Positions 9,801 through 17,119 of a stretch of 64,000 nt of DNA are shown one piece after another. Made by a program: the position numbers and the translations under genes. Under the pieces are notes generated by a model. The model did not search any database, was not told where the DNA came from, and was given only the letters and a program-made list of their open reading frames with translations. Numbering within the stretch: position 1 is the stretch's first letter; the number at the start of each line of letters is the position of its first letter. Origin of the DNA: Methylobacterium ajmalii (GTDB lineage Bacteria; Pseudomonadota; Alphaproteobacteria; Rhizobiales; Beijerinckiaceae). Location: the NCBI RefSeq assembly GCF_016613415.1, contig NZ_JACWCT010000001.1, positions 1 through 64,000 of the forward strand, in the 5' to 3' direction.

Positions 9801-9865
9801 ACGTCGTGGTGGAGATCTGCGCGCCCACCTTCATCGATCCGGACGGGGAGAGACACCATGGCTGA
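6827..9865 (+). CDS. mgdC: N-methylglutamate dehydrogenase subunit C (SoxA-like, large)
   Basis: The 1012-residue alpha subunit has an N-terminal ferredoxin-like/SoxA region (about residues 25-110; FDGRRYGGFHGDTLASALLA and RSFKYHRPRGILSAGS). A Rossmann FAD/NAD domain follows, with VIGSGPAGLSAALAAGRAG from about residue 188. The C-terminal aminomethyltransferase (GcvT-like) folate-binding module spans about 640-1005. This matches heterotetrameric sarcosine oxidase alpha and its NMG dehydrogenase homologue. The folate module suggests the methyl carbon can leave as methylene-tetrahydrofolate (inference). It overlaps mgdB by 4 bp and mgdD by 8 bp. Confidence 0.88.
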   Translation: MTALALARADAPAAPASAQPQRVAGGLIDRTRPLAFTFDGRRYGGFHGDTLASALLANGVRLVGRSFKYHRPRGILSAGSEEPNALVELRGGARREPNTRATVAELYDGLEAASQNRWPSLALDALAVNGLVGPVLSAGFYYKTFMWPAGLWEKLYEPLIRRAAGLGRAAGQADPDCYDRTQAHCDVLVIGSGPAGLSAALAAGRAGARVLVVDEDVVPGGRLNGERREIAGRPAAEWLAATLAELRSLPEVRFLARTTLFGVYDHGAYGAVERVADHLAVPPPHAPRQRLWRITARRAVLAAGAIERPHVFPGNDRPGVMLAGAVRTYLNRYGVLPGRRIAILASGDDGWRTVADVLAAGGEVAAVIDTRPQAPEALRRRAEAAGARVILGGAVIGTRGRLGLAAIEVVDGRGVGATIACDGLAMANGWNPAIHLDSHLSRRPAWSEAIQAFVPSPAPGGMITAGAAAGRLTLAECLETGSAAGAAAATECGFAAESVPAPATDPESAAHTPVWRVAHPPGRRASGKAFVDFQNDVTANDVALAHREGFRAVELLKRYTTLGMATDQGKTANLAGLGLMAELTGQPIPAVGTTVCRPPFTPVAIGAFAGTHRGRAFRPTRCVASHAWAEEHGAVFVETGLWLRPAYYPRAGETDWLQTVIREVETVRARVGLCDVTTLGKIDIQGADALAFLERVCANSLAGLAVGRTAFAFMLREDGFLKDDCSIARMGERHFVMTASTAHAAKVMEHLEYGRQWLWPDLDVQLASVSEQWAQFALAGPRARDTLRAVVDDGFDLSNDAFPFLACGAVTVGGGLPARLFRLSFSGELAYEIAVPASYGDAAWRALMAAGEPFGIAPYGSEALGVMRIEKGYAAGPEIDGRTTARDLGLAGMVAGDKDFVGRRMTDRPGLTDPDRPALAGFRPVAVGERLRAGAHFLALGAAPSLGADEGVMTSVAYSPSLGHWIGLGLIRRGPERYGERVRAYDPVRGGDVVVEICAPTFIDPDGERHHG

Positions 9866-10463
9866 GGCGGCGCGCGCCCTCTGGCAATCCCGCAGCCCCT
9901 GGGTGGGCCTCGCGCGACCGGGCCGGCACGGCGCGGCGACGGGCGCACCGGGCATGCACGTCGCACTGCGCGATGGGCTCGGGCTCGCGACGATCGTCGC
10001 CGCGGACGGGTGCGAAGCGGTCTTGGCCGATCGCCTGCTGGCGTTCGGCGGGCTCCCCGAGCCCGGCAAAGCCCGCTTCACGGGCGAGCGCGGCCTCGTC
10101 TGGTCGGCGCCCGGCCAGTGGCTCGCCGTCGCCGAGGAACCCGGCGTCTTGTCCGGCCTCGCCGAGGAGTTGCATGGGCTCGCCGCCGTGACCGAGCAGA
10201 GCGATTCCCGTGCCGTCCTGCGCCTCACCGGTCCCCGCGCCGGCGACGCCCTGCGCAAGGGCGTCGCGGTGGACCTGCATCCCCGCGCCTTCGGGCCGGG
10301 CGACGCCGCCGTCACGGTGATCGCCCATGTCGGTGCCCAGCTCTGGCAGCTCGACGCGGCGCCGACCTACGATCTCGCCGTGCCGCGCAGCTTCGCCGGG
10401 AGCGTCTGGAGGTGGCTCGATGAGGCGGCGGCGGAGTTCGGCTACGTCGTCGCGGTGCGGTGA
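9858..10463 (+). CDS. mgdD: N-methylglutamate dehydrogenase subunit D (SoxG-like)
   Basis: A 201-residue protein of the sarcosine oxidase gamma type, a small GcvT-like fold (SRAVLRLTGPRAGDALRKGV then HPRAFGPGDAAVTVIAHVGA). It starts inside the end of mgdC (8-bp overlap) and closes the mgdABCD block. The order beta-delta-alpha-gamma is the standard one for these enzymes. A 637-bp gap follows before mgsA. Confidence 0.85.
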   Translation: MAEAARALWQSRSPWVGLARPGRHGAATGAPGMHVALRDGLGLATIVAADGCEAVLADRLLAFGGLPEPGKARFTGERGLVWSAPGQWLAVAEEPGVLSGLAEELHGLAAVTEQSDSRAVLRLTGPRAGDALRKGVAVDLHPRAFGPGDAAVTVIAHVGAQLWQLDAAPTYDLAVPRSFAGSVWRWLDEAAAEFGYVVAVR

Positions 10464-11100
10464 GCGTCGTCTCGAGCGATAGGGGCTGCCGACGTCGTCA
10501 TGCGACCGCCCCGGCAACCGGAATCCGTGCGATCCTTTCTCCCGTACGCTCCCGCGGAAGCCGTCGGAACAGTTAAAGAGCGCGGCTCTTCCCAATCTCC
10601 CACCGTGCAGGGCAGTCCGGAGAAGGCAAAACGCTGTTTTCCCCTCTCCGCCACGGGCGGGAAGAGGGGTCCGGCGACCCTGTCGCTGGCGGAGGCGCAG
10701 CCCGAGCGAGAGCGAGGGGGGCTCGACGCGTGGGGGTCCTCCGACACCTGACCCTCGCCCATCGGGCTCCCATGAGCCTCTTCGGAGATCGGGCTCCCGT
10801 GAGCCTCTTCGGAGCTCGGGCCTTTCCCCACCCGCGGGGGAGGGGGGACACCGCGCCTCGTCCTGTCCCCGTCAGCCCCGGTCCGCGACTGGGGAATTCG
10901 AGCTCGCCGTGATCGCAGTGCGCCGCCTGCCGGGTTCGTTCCTCTGCCGGCATCCGTCCGCACCCCCGGGCCGGCACCGCTGTTGCATGGGATCTCACGA
11001 CCGCCTTTTTCCTGAGAAGAAATTTTTGTGATCCATAGTTGACGCGCCCTGTTTCCCGTGCGAACCATATTCACACCAAACGGCGCGGGAAAATCTCCGG
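10464..11100. other. 637-bp spacer between mgdABCD and mgsABC-gmaS
   Basis: No convincing gene. It carries GC-rich low-complexity sequence of the kind often repeated between genes, a short tandem repeat at 10761-10814, and an AT-richer stretch at about 11015-11090 just before mgsA that is a plausible promoter region. mgsA therefore probably has its own promoter. Confidence 0.5.
10761..10814. repeat. Two 27-bp tandem copies
   Basis: Two adjacent 27-bp units (10761-10787 and 10788-10814) beginning ATCGGGCTCCC and ending CTCTTCGGAG. They differ at one position (CATGAG versus CGTGAG). The unit length is a multiple of three, but no gene contains it. Confidence 0.85.
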
Positions 11101-11994
11101 ATGTGCGGGATCGTCGGCCTGTTTCTCAAGAATCCGCAGCTCGAGCCACAGCTCGGCGCGCTCCTCGCATCGATGCTCGGGACGATGACGGATCGCGGTC
11201 CCGACAGCGCGGGCTTCGCCGTCTACGGTTCCGCAGCGGAAGACCTGAAATTGACCTTGCGGGGACCGAGCGAGGCGGCCCTGAGGGCCGGCATCGCGGC
11301 GCTCGCGGCGGCGACCGGTCGGTCCTTCCCGGTCGAGATGCGCGACACCCACGCCGTCCTGTCGATGCCCGCCGAGGCCGAGGGCGAGATCCGGACATGG
11401 CTGCGTGCCAGCGCCCCCGGGCTCGACGTCGTGTCGGCCGGGCGGCGGATGGAGATCTACAAGGAGGTCGGCCTGCCGGCGGCGGTCGCTGCGCGCTTCG
11501 ATCTCGCCGGGATGGCGGGCAGCCACGGCATCGGCCATACCCGCATGGCGACCGAGAGCGCGGTGACCACCGACGGCGCCCACCCGTTCTCCACCGGCAC
11601 GGACGAGTGCCTGGTCCATAACGGCTCGCTGTCGAACCACAACGACCTGCGCCGGCGCCTCGGCCGCGCCGGCCTGTCCTTCTCGACACAGAACGACACC
11701 GAGGTCGCGGCCGGCTACCTGACCTGGCGCATGCGCGAGGGCGCCTCGCTGCGTCAGGCCCTCGAAGCGAGCCTCGACGATCTCGACGGCTTCTTCACCT
11801 TCGTGGTCGGCACCGAGACGGGCTTCGCCGTCCTGCGCGACCCGATCGCCTGCAAACCCGCCGTGATGGCCGAGACCGACGACTACGTCGCCTTCGGGTC
11901 CGAGTACCGGGCGCTGGTCGGCCTGCCGGGCATCGCGGGTGCCACCGTGTTCGAGCCGGAGCCGGCCCGGGTCTACGTCTGGGAGCGCCACTGA
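11101..11994 (+). CDS. mgsA: N-methylglutamate synthase subunit A (GlxB-like glutaminase)
   Basis: The 297-residue class II glutamine amidotransferase begins MCGIVGLF, so Cys2 is the expected N-terminal nucleophile after Met removal. It also has DRGPDSAGFA (about residues 31-40), GIGHTRMATES and VHNGSLSNHNDLRR, all class II signatures. In the NMG pathway, the three-part glutamate-synthase-like enzyme makes N-methylglutamate, and this subunit would release methylamine from gamma-glutamylmethylamide. It overlaps mgsB by 1 bp. Confidence 0.87.
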   Translation: MCGIVGLFLKNPQLEPQLGALLASMLGTMTDRGPDSAGFAVYGSAAEDLKLTLRGPSEAALRAGIAALAAATGRSFPVEMRDTHAVLSMPAEAEGEIRTWLRASAPGLDVVSAGRRMEIYKEVGLPAAVAARFDLAGMAGSHGIGHTRMATESAVTTDGAHPFSTGTDECLVHNGSLSNHNDLRRRLGRAGLSFSTQNDTEVAAGYLTWRMREGASLRQALEASLDDLDGFFTFVVGTETGFAVLRDPIACKPAVMAETDDYVAFGSEYRALVGLPGIAGATVFEPEPARVYVWERH

Positions 11995-12683
11995 TGCCGA
12001 GCTTCGACCTGCGGACCGCCCCCCTGCGCGAGCTGAACCGGGCCCTGCACGCCCTGCGGCCCGACACCAACGAGACGCGCTGGCTGATCGGGAACCCGGA
12101 CGGGCGCCACGCCGTCGCGGTCGGGCTCGACGCGGCCGTGAGCGTCGAGATCGACGGTCACGTCGGCTATTACTGCGCCGGCATGAACAAGCGGGCGAGC
12201 GTCGTCGTCAACGGCAATGCCGGCGTCGGCGTGGCCGAGAACATGATCTCGGGCTTCGTCCACGTGCGCGGCGACGCCAGCCAGGCGGCGGGCGCGACCG
12301 CCCATGGCGGGATGCTCCTCATCGACGGCAATGCCGGCGCGCGCTGCGGCATCTCGATGAAGGGCGTCGATATCCTCGTGAAGGGCTCGATCGGCCACAT
12401 GTCGGCCTTCATGGCCCAGGCCGGCACCCTCACCGTCCTGGGCGATGCCGGCGAGGCACTGGGCGACTCGCTCTACGAGGCGAGGCTCTACGTGCGCGGC
12501 GCGGTCGCGAGCCTGGGCGCCGATTGCGTCGAGAAGGCGATGCGCGACGAGCATCGCGCGCAGGTCTTCGCCAAGCTCGAGGCGGCGGGGCTCGCGGGTG
12601 AGGTCGATCCGGGCGAGTTCCGCCGCTACGGCTCGGCCCGCTCCCTCTACCACTTCCACGTCGACAACGCCGGAGCCTATTGA
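11994..12683 (+). CDS. mgsB: N-methylglutamate synthase subunit B (GlxC-like, GXGXG)
   Basis: The 229-residue protein is dominated by a right-handed beta-helix of GXGXG type, as in the C-terminal domain of glutamate synthase alpha subunit (VVNGNAGVGVAENMISGFVH, LLIDGNAGARCGISMKGVDI, LTVLGDAGEALGDSLYEA). It is a structural subunit without its own catalytic centre in the family. It is 1-bp coupled to both mgsA (upstream) and mgsC (downstream). Confidence 0.87.
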   Translation: MPSFDLRTAPLRELNRALHALRPDTNETRWLIGNPDGRHAVAVGLDAAVSVEIDGHVGYYCAGMNKRASVVVNGNAGVGVAENMISGFVHVRGDASQAAGATAHGGMLLIDGNAGARCGISMKGVDILVKGSIGHMSAFMAQAGTLTVLGDAGEALGDSLYEARLYVRGAVASLGADCVEKAMRDEHRAQVFAKLEAAGLAGEVDPGEFRRYGSARSLYHFHVDNAGAY

Positions 12684-14017
12684 TGGCCGAGCATCCGCCC
12701 GCCCCGCGCACGGCCCCGCGCCTATCGGCGACCTTCACCCCGGACGTCATGGCCGAGATCCGCCGTGCCGCGGCGACCGGCATCTACGACATCCGCGGCG
12801 CCGGGGCGAAGCGCGCCCTGCCGCATCTCGACGACCTGCTGTTCCTCGGCGCCTCGATCAGCCGCTATCCCCTCGAGGGCTACCGCGAGCGCTGCGGCAC
12901 CGAGGTGGTGCTGGGCGCCCGCTTCGCCTCGAAGCCGATCCGCTTGAAGACCCCGGTGACGATCGCGGGCATGAGCTTCGGCTCGCTCTCGGCGAACGCC
13001 AAGGAAGCCCTGGGCCGCGGCGCGACGCTGGCCGGCACCTCGACCACCACCGGCGACGGCGGGATGACGCCGGAGGAGAGGCGGCACTCACGGACCCTGG
13101 TCTACCAGTACCTGCCGTCCCGCTACGGCATGAACCCGGACGACCTGCGCCGGGCCGACGCGATCGAGGTCGTGGTCGGCCAGGGCGCCAAGCCCGGCGG
13201 CGGCGGCATGCTGCTCGGCCAGAAGATCACCGAGCGCGTCGCCGGCATGCGCTGCCTGCCTCCGGGCATCGACCAGCGCTCGGCCTGCCGCCACCCGGAC
13301 TGGACCGGACCCGACGACCTCGCGATCAAGATCGAGGAATTGCGCGAGATCACCGACTGGGAGAAGCCGATCTACGTCAAGGTCGGTGCCTCGCGACCCT
13401 ACTACGACACCGCGCTCGCGGCGAAGTCCGGCGCCGACGTGGTGGTGCTCGACGGCATGCAGGGCGGCACCGCGGCGACGCAGGACGTGTTCATCGAGCA
13501 TGTCGGCATCCCGACGCTGGCCGCAATCCGCCCGGCGGTGCAGGCGCTGCAGGATCTCGGTCTCCACCGCAAGGTGCAGCTCGTCGTCTCCGGCGGCATC
13601 CGCTCGGGCGCCGACGTCGCCAAGGTGCTGGCGCTCGGGGCCGACGCGGTCGCCATCGGCACCGCGGCGCTGATCGCGCTGGGCGACAACGATCCGCGCT
13701 GGCAGGCCGAGTACGAGGCTCTGGGCACGACCGCCGGCGCCTACGACGACTGGCACGAGGGCAGGGACCCCGCGGGCATCACCACGCAGGACCCGGTACT
13801 GTCCGCCCGCCTCGACCCCGAACTGGCCGGACGGCGGCTCGCCAACTACCTCGCGGTGATGACGCTGGAAGCCCAGACCATCGCCAGGGCCTGCGGCAAG
13901 AGCCACCTGCACAACCTCGAACCCGAGGACCTCGTCGCCCTGACGATCGAGGCCGCCGCGATGGCGCAGGTGCCGCTCGCCGGGACCGGCTGGATCCCCG
14001 GCAAGGGACTTCTCTGA
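12683..14017 (+). CDS. mgsC: N-methylglutamate synthase subunit C (GlxD-like, FMN domain)
   Basis: The 444-residue FMN-binding glutamate-synthase domain (TIM barrel) contains KTPVTIAGMSFGSLSANAKE, GGGGMLLGQKI, LDGMQGGTAATQ and LVVSGGIRSGADVAKVLALG. Two cysteines (MRC and SAC in the segment around residues 190-205) may belong to the Fe-S region. The ATG at 12683 overlaps the mgsB stop by one base; a TTG one codon earlier is an alternative. The role is reductive transfer of methylamine to 2-oxoglutarate to give N-methylglutamate. gmaS follows after 89 bp. Confidence 0.87.
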   Translation: MAEHPPAPRTAPRLSATFTPDVMAEIRRAAATGIYDIRGAGAKRALPHLDDLLFLGASISRYPLEGYRERCGTEVVLGARFASKPIRLKTPVTIAGMSFGSLSANAKEALGRGATLAGTSTTTGDGGMTPEERRHSRTLVYQYLPSRYGMNPDDLRRADAIEVVVGQGAKPGGGGMLLGQKITERVAGMRCLPPGIDQRSACRHPDWTGPDDLAIKIEELREITDWEKPIYVKVGASRPYYDTALAAKSGADVVVLDGMQGGTAATQDVFIEHVGIPTLAAIRPAVQALQDLGLHRKVQLVVSGGIRSGADVAKVLALGADAVAIGTAALIALGDNDPRWQAEYEALGTTAGAYDDWHEGRDPAGITTQDPVLSARLDPELAGRRLANYLAVMTLEAQTIARACGKSHLHNLEPEDLVALTIEAAAMAQVPLAGTGWIPGKGLL

Positions 14018-14106
14018 AGCCGCCCGTTCACGCCCCTCCGAGCCGCGCCCCGGACGGGCGCGGCTCCCGCATCCGGCCGTCCTCGCCCACCAGAGGGTTT
14101 TTCGCG

Positions 14107-15405
14107 ATGTCGCTCGACCTCGAGACCGCCGCCAGGGAGCGCGGCATCAAGTACTTCCTCGTCTCCTTCACCGACCTGTTCGGCACCCAGCGCGCCAAGC
14201 TGGTGCCGGCGGCGGCGATCGGGTCGGCCTGTCGCGACGGCGCGGGCTTTGCCGGCTTCGCTACCTGGCTCGACATGACCCCGGCCGATCCCGACCTCGT
14301 CGCGGTGCCGGATCCCGACGGCTTGATCCAGCTGCCCTGGAAGCCCGAGGTCGGCTGGCTGCCGGCCGATCTCGCGATGGCGAGCCGCCCCGTCGCGCAG
14401 GGGCCGCGCAACCTCCTCAAGCGCCTGATCGCCGAGGCCGCCCGCGACGGCCTGCAGATGAAGACCGGCGTCGAGTGCGAGTTCTTCCTCATCACGCCCG
14501 ACGGCGCGGCCCCGGCCGACACCGCCGACCGGCAGATGAAGCCGTGCTACGACCAGTCCGCCCTGATGCGGCGCTACGACGTCGTCAGCGAGATCTCCGA
14601 CGCGATGCTGGCGCTGGGCTGGAAGCCGTACCAGACCGACCACGAGGACGCGAACGGCCAGTTCGAGATGAACTGGGAGTACGACGACGCCCTCGTCACC
14701 GCCGACCGCCACACCTTCTTCAAGTACATGGCCCGCTCGATCGCCGAGAAGCACGGCCTGCGGGCGACGTTCATGCCAAAGCCCTTCGCCGACCTGACCG
14801 GCACGGGCTGCCACGCCCACGTCTCGCTGTGGCGCGGGGGCGAGAACGCCTTTTGCGACCGCAGCGACGCCGTCGGGCTGTCGCAGGCCGGCTACCACTT
14901 CATCGGCGGGCTGATCCACTCGGCCGAGGCCCTGGCCGCCATCACCAACCCGTGCGTGAATTCCTACAAGCGCCTCAACGCCCCGCGCACCGCCTCCGGG
15001 GCGACATGGGCGCCCAACACCGTGACCTATGCGGGCGACAACCGCACCCACATGATCCGCATTCCCGGCAGCGGCCGCTTCGAGTTCCGCCTCGCCGACG
15101 GGGCGGTGAACCCCTACTTGCTCCAGGCCGCGATCCTCGCCGCCGGCCTCGACGGGATGCGCCACCGCCGCGACCCCGGCCCGCGGCTCGACCTCAACAT
15201 GTACACTCACGGCCACACGGTGGAGGGCGTGAAGCGCCTTCCGCTCAACCTCCTCGACGCGATGCGGGCGCTGGAGGGCAACGCCGTCCTGAGCGAGGCC
15301 CTGGGGGACTTCGTGCCGAGCTACCTGAAGCTCAAGCACGAGGAGTGGAGCGCCTATTGCCGCCACCTGACCCAGTGGGAACGGGATACGACGCTGGATT
15401 GCTGA
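14107..15405 (+). CDS. gmaS: Gamma-glutamylmethylamide synthetase (glutamine synthetase-like)
   Basis: A 432-residue type III glutamine-synthetase homologue. Visible GS signatures are KTGVECEFFLI (catalytic Glu region), QTDHEDANGQFEMNW, KPFADLTGTGCHAHVSLW and INPCVNSYKRLNAPRT-like NPCVNSYKRLNAPRTASGAT. Next to mgsABC and mgdABCD, the function is ATP-dependent ligation of methylamine to glutamate rather than ammonia assimilation (inference from context). It starts with MSLDLETAARERGIKYF. It is the last intact gene of the methylamine block. Confidence 0.87.
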   Translation: MSLDLETAARERGIKYFLVSFTDLFGTQRAKLVPAAAIGSACRDGAGFAGFATWLDMTPADPDLVAVPDPDGLIQLPWKPEVGWLPADLAMASRPVAQGPRNLLKRLIAEAARDGLQMKTGVECEFFLITPDGAAPADTADRQMKPCYDQSALMRRYDVVSEISDAMLALGWKPYQTDHEDANGQFEMNWEYDDALVTADRHTFFKYMARSIAEKHGLRATFMPKPFADLTGTGCHAHVSLWRGGENAFCDRSDAVGLSQAGYHFIGGLIHSAEALAAITNPCVNSYKRLNAPRTASGATWAPNTVTYAGDNRTHMIRIPGSGRFEFRLADGAVNPYLLQAAILAAGLDGMRHRRDPGPRLDLNMYTHGHTVEGVKRLPLNLLDAMRALEGNAVLSEALGDFVPSYLKLKHEEWSAYCRHLTQWERDTTLDC

Positions 15406-15479
15406 GTCCGGGGCGCCGCCTCTCGGATGCCGCACGATCCGGCGCCATCTCGCGTCAGCCGCACGGCAGCGCACAGAGA

Positions 15480-15813
15480 TTGCACATCGGCAGTCTGCAG
15501 CCGACCACGCTGGTTTCCTATGAAGCCGAGATCGATCCCGTCTTCGACGTCCGGGACGAGGCCGCGCTGAGAACGGTCGGCATGGACCGCGACGGCCTCG
15601 CGGACCCGGCCCGGCGCGACCGGATGCGGGCGCTGGGCGAGGCGCCGACGCAAGGCCTCGCGCGGCGACTCATGGGCGAGGGCTTCCACGGCCTCCCGGT
15701 TCGCAGCTTCGCACCCGGGGCGGGCGACCAGGACCCGAACCTCGTCCTGCGGCCTTGGGGCGATACCCGCACGCCTGACGCTGATCGATGACGAGGGGCG
15801 GCTTTCGCGGTAG
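15480..15813 (+). pseudogene. RES-domain toxin, 5'-truncated and frameshifted
   Basis: One frame from about 15480 encodes a RES-like C-terminal part (SLQPTTLVSYEAEIDPVFD, GEAPTQGLARRLMGEGFHGL, VRSFAPGAGDQDPNLVLRPW). It then terminates as PDADR. Shifting frame near 15768 gives the expected family ending RLTLIDDEGRLSR followed by TAG at 15811-15813. The N-terminal half with the family's active-site Arg/Tyr region is absent. RES proteins are NAD-degrading toxins in toxin-antitoxin pairs; no partner antitoxin is next to this one. Identification is by recall of family motifs. Confidence 0.6.
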
Positions 15814-15884
15814 GGCGCGGTCCGCTCGTTGCCTCGTCGATTCACCGTTCATCCGCTCCATGCAACGGATCGACGGAGGCGTGC

Positions 15885-16066
15885 ATGCCGGTGCTCGTCG
15901 GTCGGACGGTCCGCAAGCGCCGCGATGCTCTGCGGGCGGCGGGCTTGCGCCCCATTCACCCATGTCGGCGAAGCGGGAGACGATCGGATCGTCCTTCGGC
16001 CGTCTCGAAGACGAGCGCCTGCTGGCGGTGACCCGCTCGCTGGCCATCGTCCTCGGCATGTCCTAG
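15885..16066 (+). pseudogene. mazEF-type toxin-antitoxin remnant fused by internal deletion
   Basis: An ATG at 15885 with a GGAGG ribosome site begins a MazE-like (DUF3018 type) antitoxin start, MPVLVGRTVRKRRDALRAAG. Similarity stops at about 15960. In a different frame, 15961-16066 encodes the very end of a MazF/PemK-like toxin, RETIGSSFGRLEDERLLAVT and SLAIVLGMS, then a TAG. The end of the antitoxin and most of the toxin are missing, consistent with a single deletion of a few hundred bp joining the two genes. Confidence 0.6.
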
Positions 16067-16155
16067 ATTTGGCCCACGCCTCGGCAGTTGTTCGTCTCCC
16101 ATCCCCCGGCTAGGACGGGGGCGGTCCCGCGCCGGCGGGCGATCACTCGCCGCGG

Positions 16156-16878
16156 ATGGACGGGATGACGACGACAGACCGCGCCTCCAAGGACCGTCCC
16201 GAGCCGGCTCACCGGCCCGGCAGCCAGGCCGAGCGCTCGATGCGCACGCGCCAGCGCATCCTCGATGCCGCCCACGCGGTCTTCGTGCGCGAAGGGTTCG
16301 CCGGCGCCAAGATCGAGCACATCGCCGAGGCTGCCAACACCAACAAGCGCCTTGTCTACCACCATTTCGGCGGCAAGGACGAGCTGTTCCGGACGGTGCT
16401 CGAGACCGCCTACGCGGCGATGCGCCAGGCCGAGCAGGGTCTCGGCCTGGACCTGCTGGCGCCCCGGGACGCCGTCGACCGGCTGATCCGGTTCACCTGG
16501 ACGTACTACCTCGAGCATGAGGACTTCATCTCGCTCGTCGCGACCGAGAACCTCTACAAGGCCGAGCACATCGCCGCCTCCGAGCACCTGCCGCGCCTGC
16601 GGTCGTCGCTGGTCGAGTTGATACGGGACATCGTGCGGCGCGGCGAGGCAAGCGGCGAGTTCCGCCCCGGCATCGACCCGGTGCAACTGTGGATCTCGAT
16701 CGCGGCGATGTGCTGGTTCTCGGTCGCCAACAAGCACACCATCGCGGCGACTTTCGGTCCGGCGGCCGCGAACCCCGCGATCGGCGCCGATCGTCTCGCT
16801 CACATCCTCAGCGTGGTGCACGCCTTTCTCGCACCGGTGGTGGACAAACCCGCACCTTCGGATGCGATGCCCACTTGA
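16156..16878 (+). CDS. TetR-family regulator of the adjacent ABC/Hyu genes
   Basis: The 240-residue protein has a TetR_N HTH at about residues 28-75 (TRQRILDAAHAVFVREGFAG, IEHIAEAANTNKRLVYHHFG). A helical ligand-binding domain follows, ending with a TetR_C-type segment (MCWFSVANKHTIAATF). The start is ATG 16156; ATG 16165 (MTTTDRASK) is equally possible. The stop is immediately followed by an operator-like repeat, and a second copy lies before hyuA at 21005. It is therefore the likely local repressor, and cluster induction by the imported substrate is inferred. Confidence 0.88.
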   Translation: MDGMTTTDRASKDRPEPAHRPGSQAERSMRTRQRILDAAHAVFVREGFAGAKIEHIAEAANTNKRLVYHHFGGKDELFRTVLETAYAAMRQAEQGLGLDLLAPRDAVDRLIRFTWTYYLEHEDFISLVATENLYKAEHIAASEHLPRLRSSLVELIRDIVRRGEASGEFRPGIDPVQLWISIAAMCWFSVANKHTIAATFGPAAANPAIGADRLAHILSVVHAFLAPVVDKPAPSDAMPT

Positions 16879-16900
16879 GTAACGGGACCGTTACTGTTAC
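16879..16900. promoter_or_regulatory. Operator-like inverted repeat, copy 1
   Basis: Immediately after the TetR stop lies GTAACGG-GA-CCGTTAC (16879-16894), a perfect 7-bp inverted repeat. A third GTTAC (16896-16900) means the whole site can also be read as GTAAC-N12-GTTAC. It precedes the ABC importer by about 220 bp. Nearly the same 22 bp occurs at 21005-21026. Confidence 0.7.
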
Positions 16901-17119
16901 CTTTCTTTGGGTGAGCCTACGAGCGAGCGGGGCGCGGCCCCGAACGGCTGGGCAGCTCTCCCGAGGAAAGCGACGCGGGATCCCCTCCCTGGGGTGATTT
17001 CGACAGTAGTCTCAGCCGGATTTTCGCGAGCAGCGAAAACCAGAGCGTGGCGTTTTTTACAAAAACATCAAATCCCGAGAAGTGCGCGTCCCGACAACCC
17101 CGTTTTCGCGAGGTGTTCG

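Noticed and set aside
5280..10463. Sarcosine oxidase (soxBDAG) as the function
   Set aside because: Subunits alone fit it, but adjacent mgsABC and gmaS complete the N-methylglutamate pathway, so NMG dehydrogenase is preferred.
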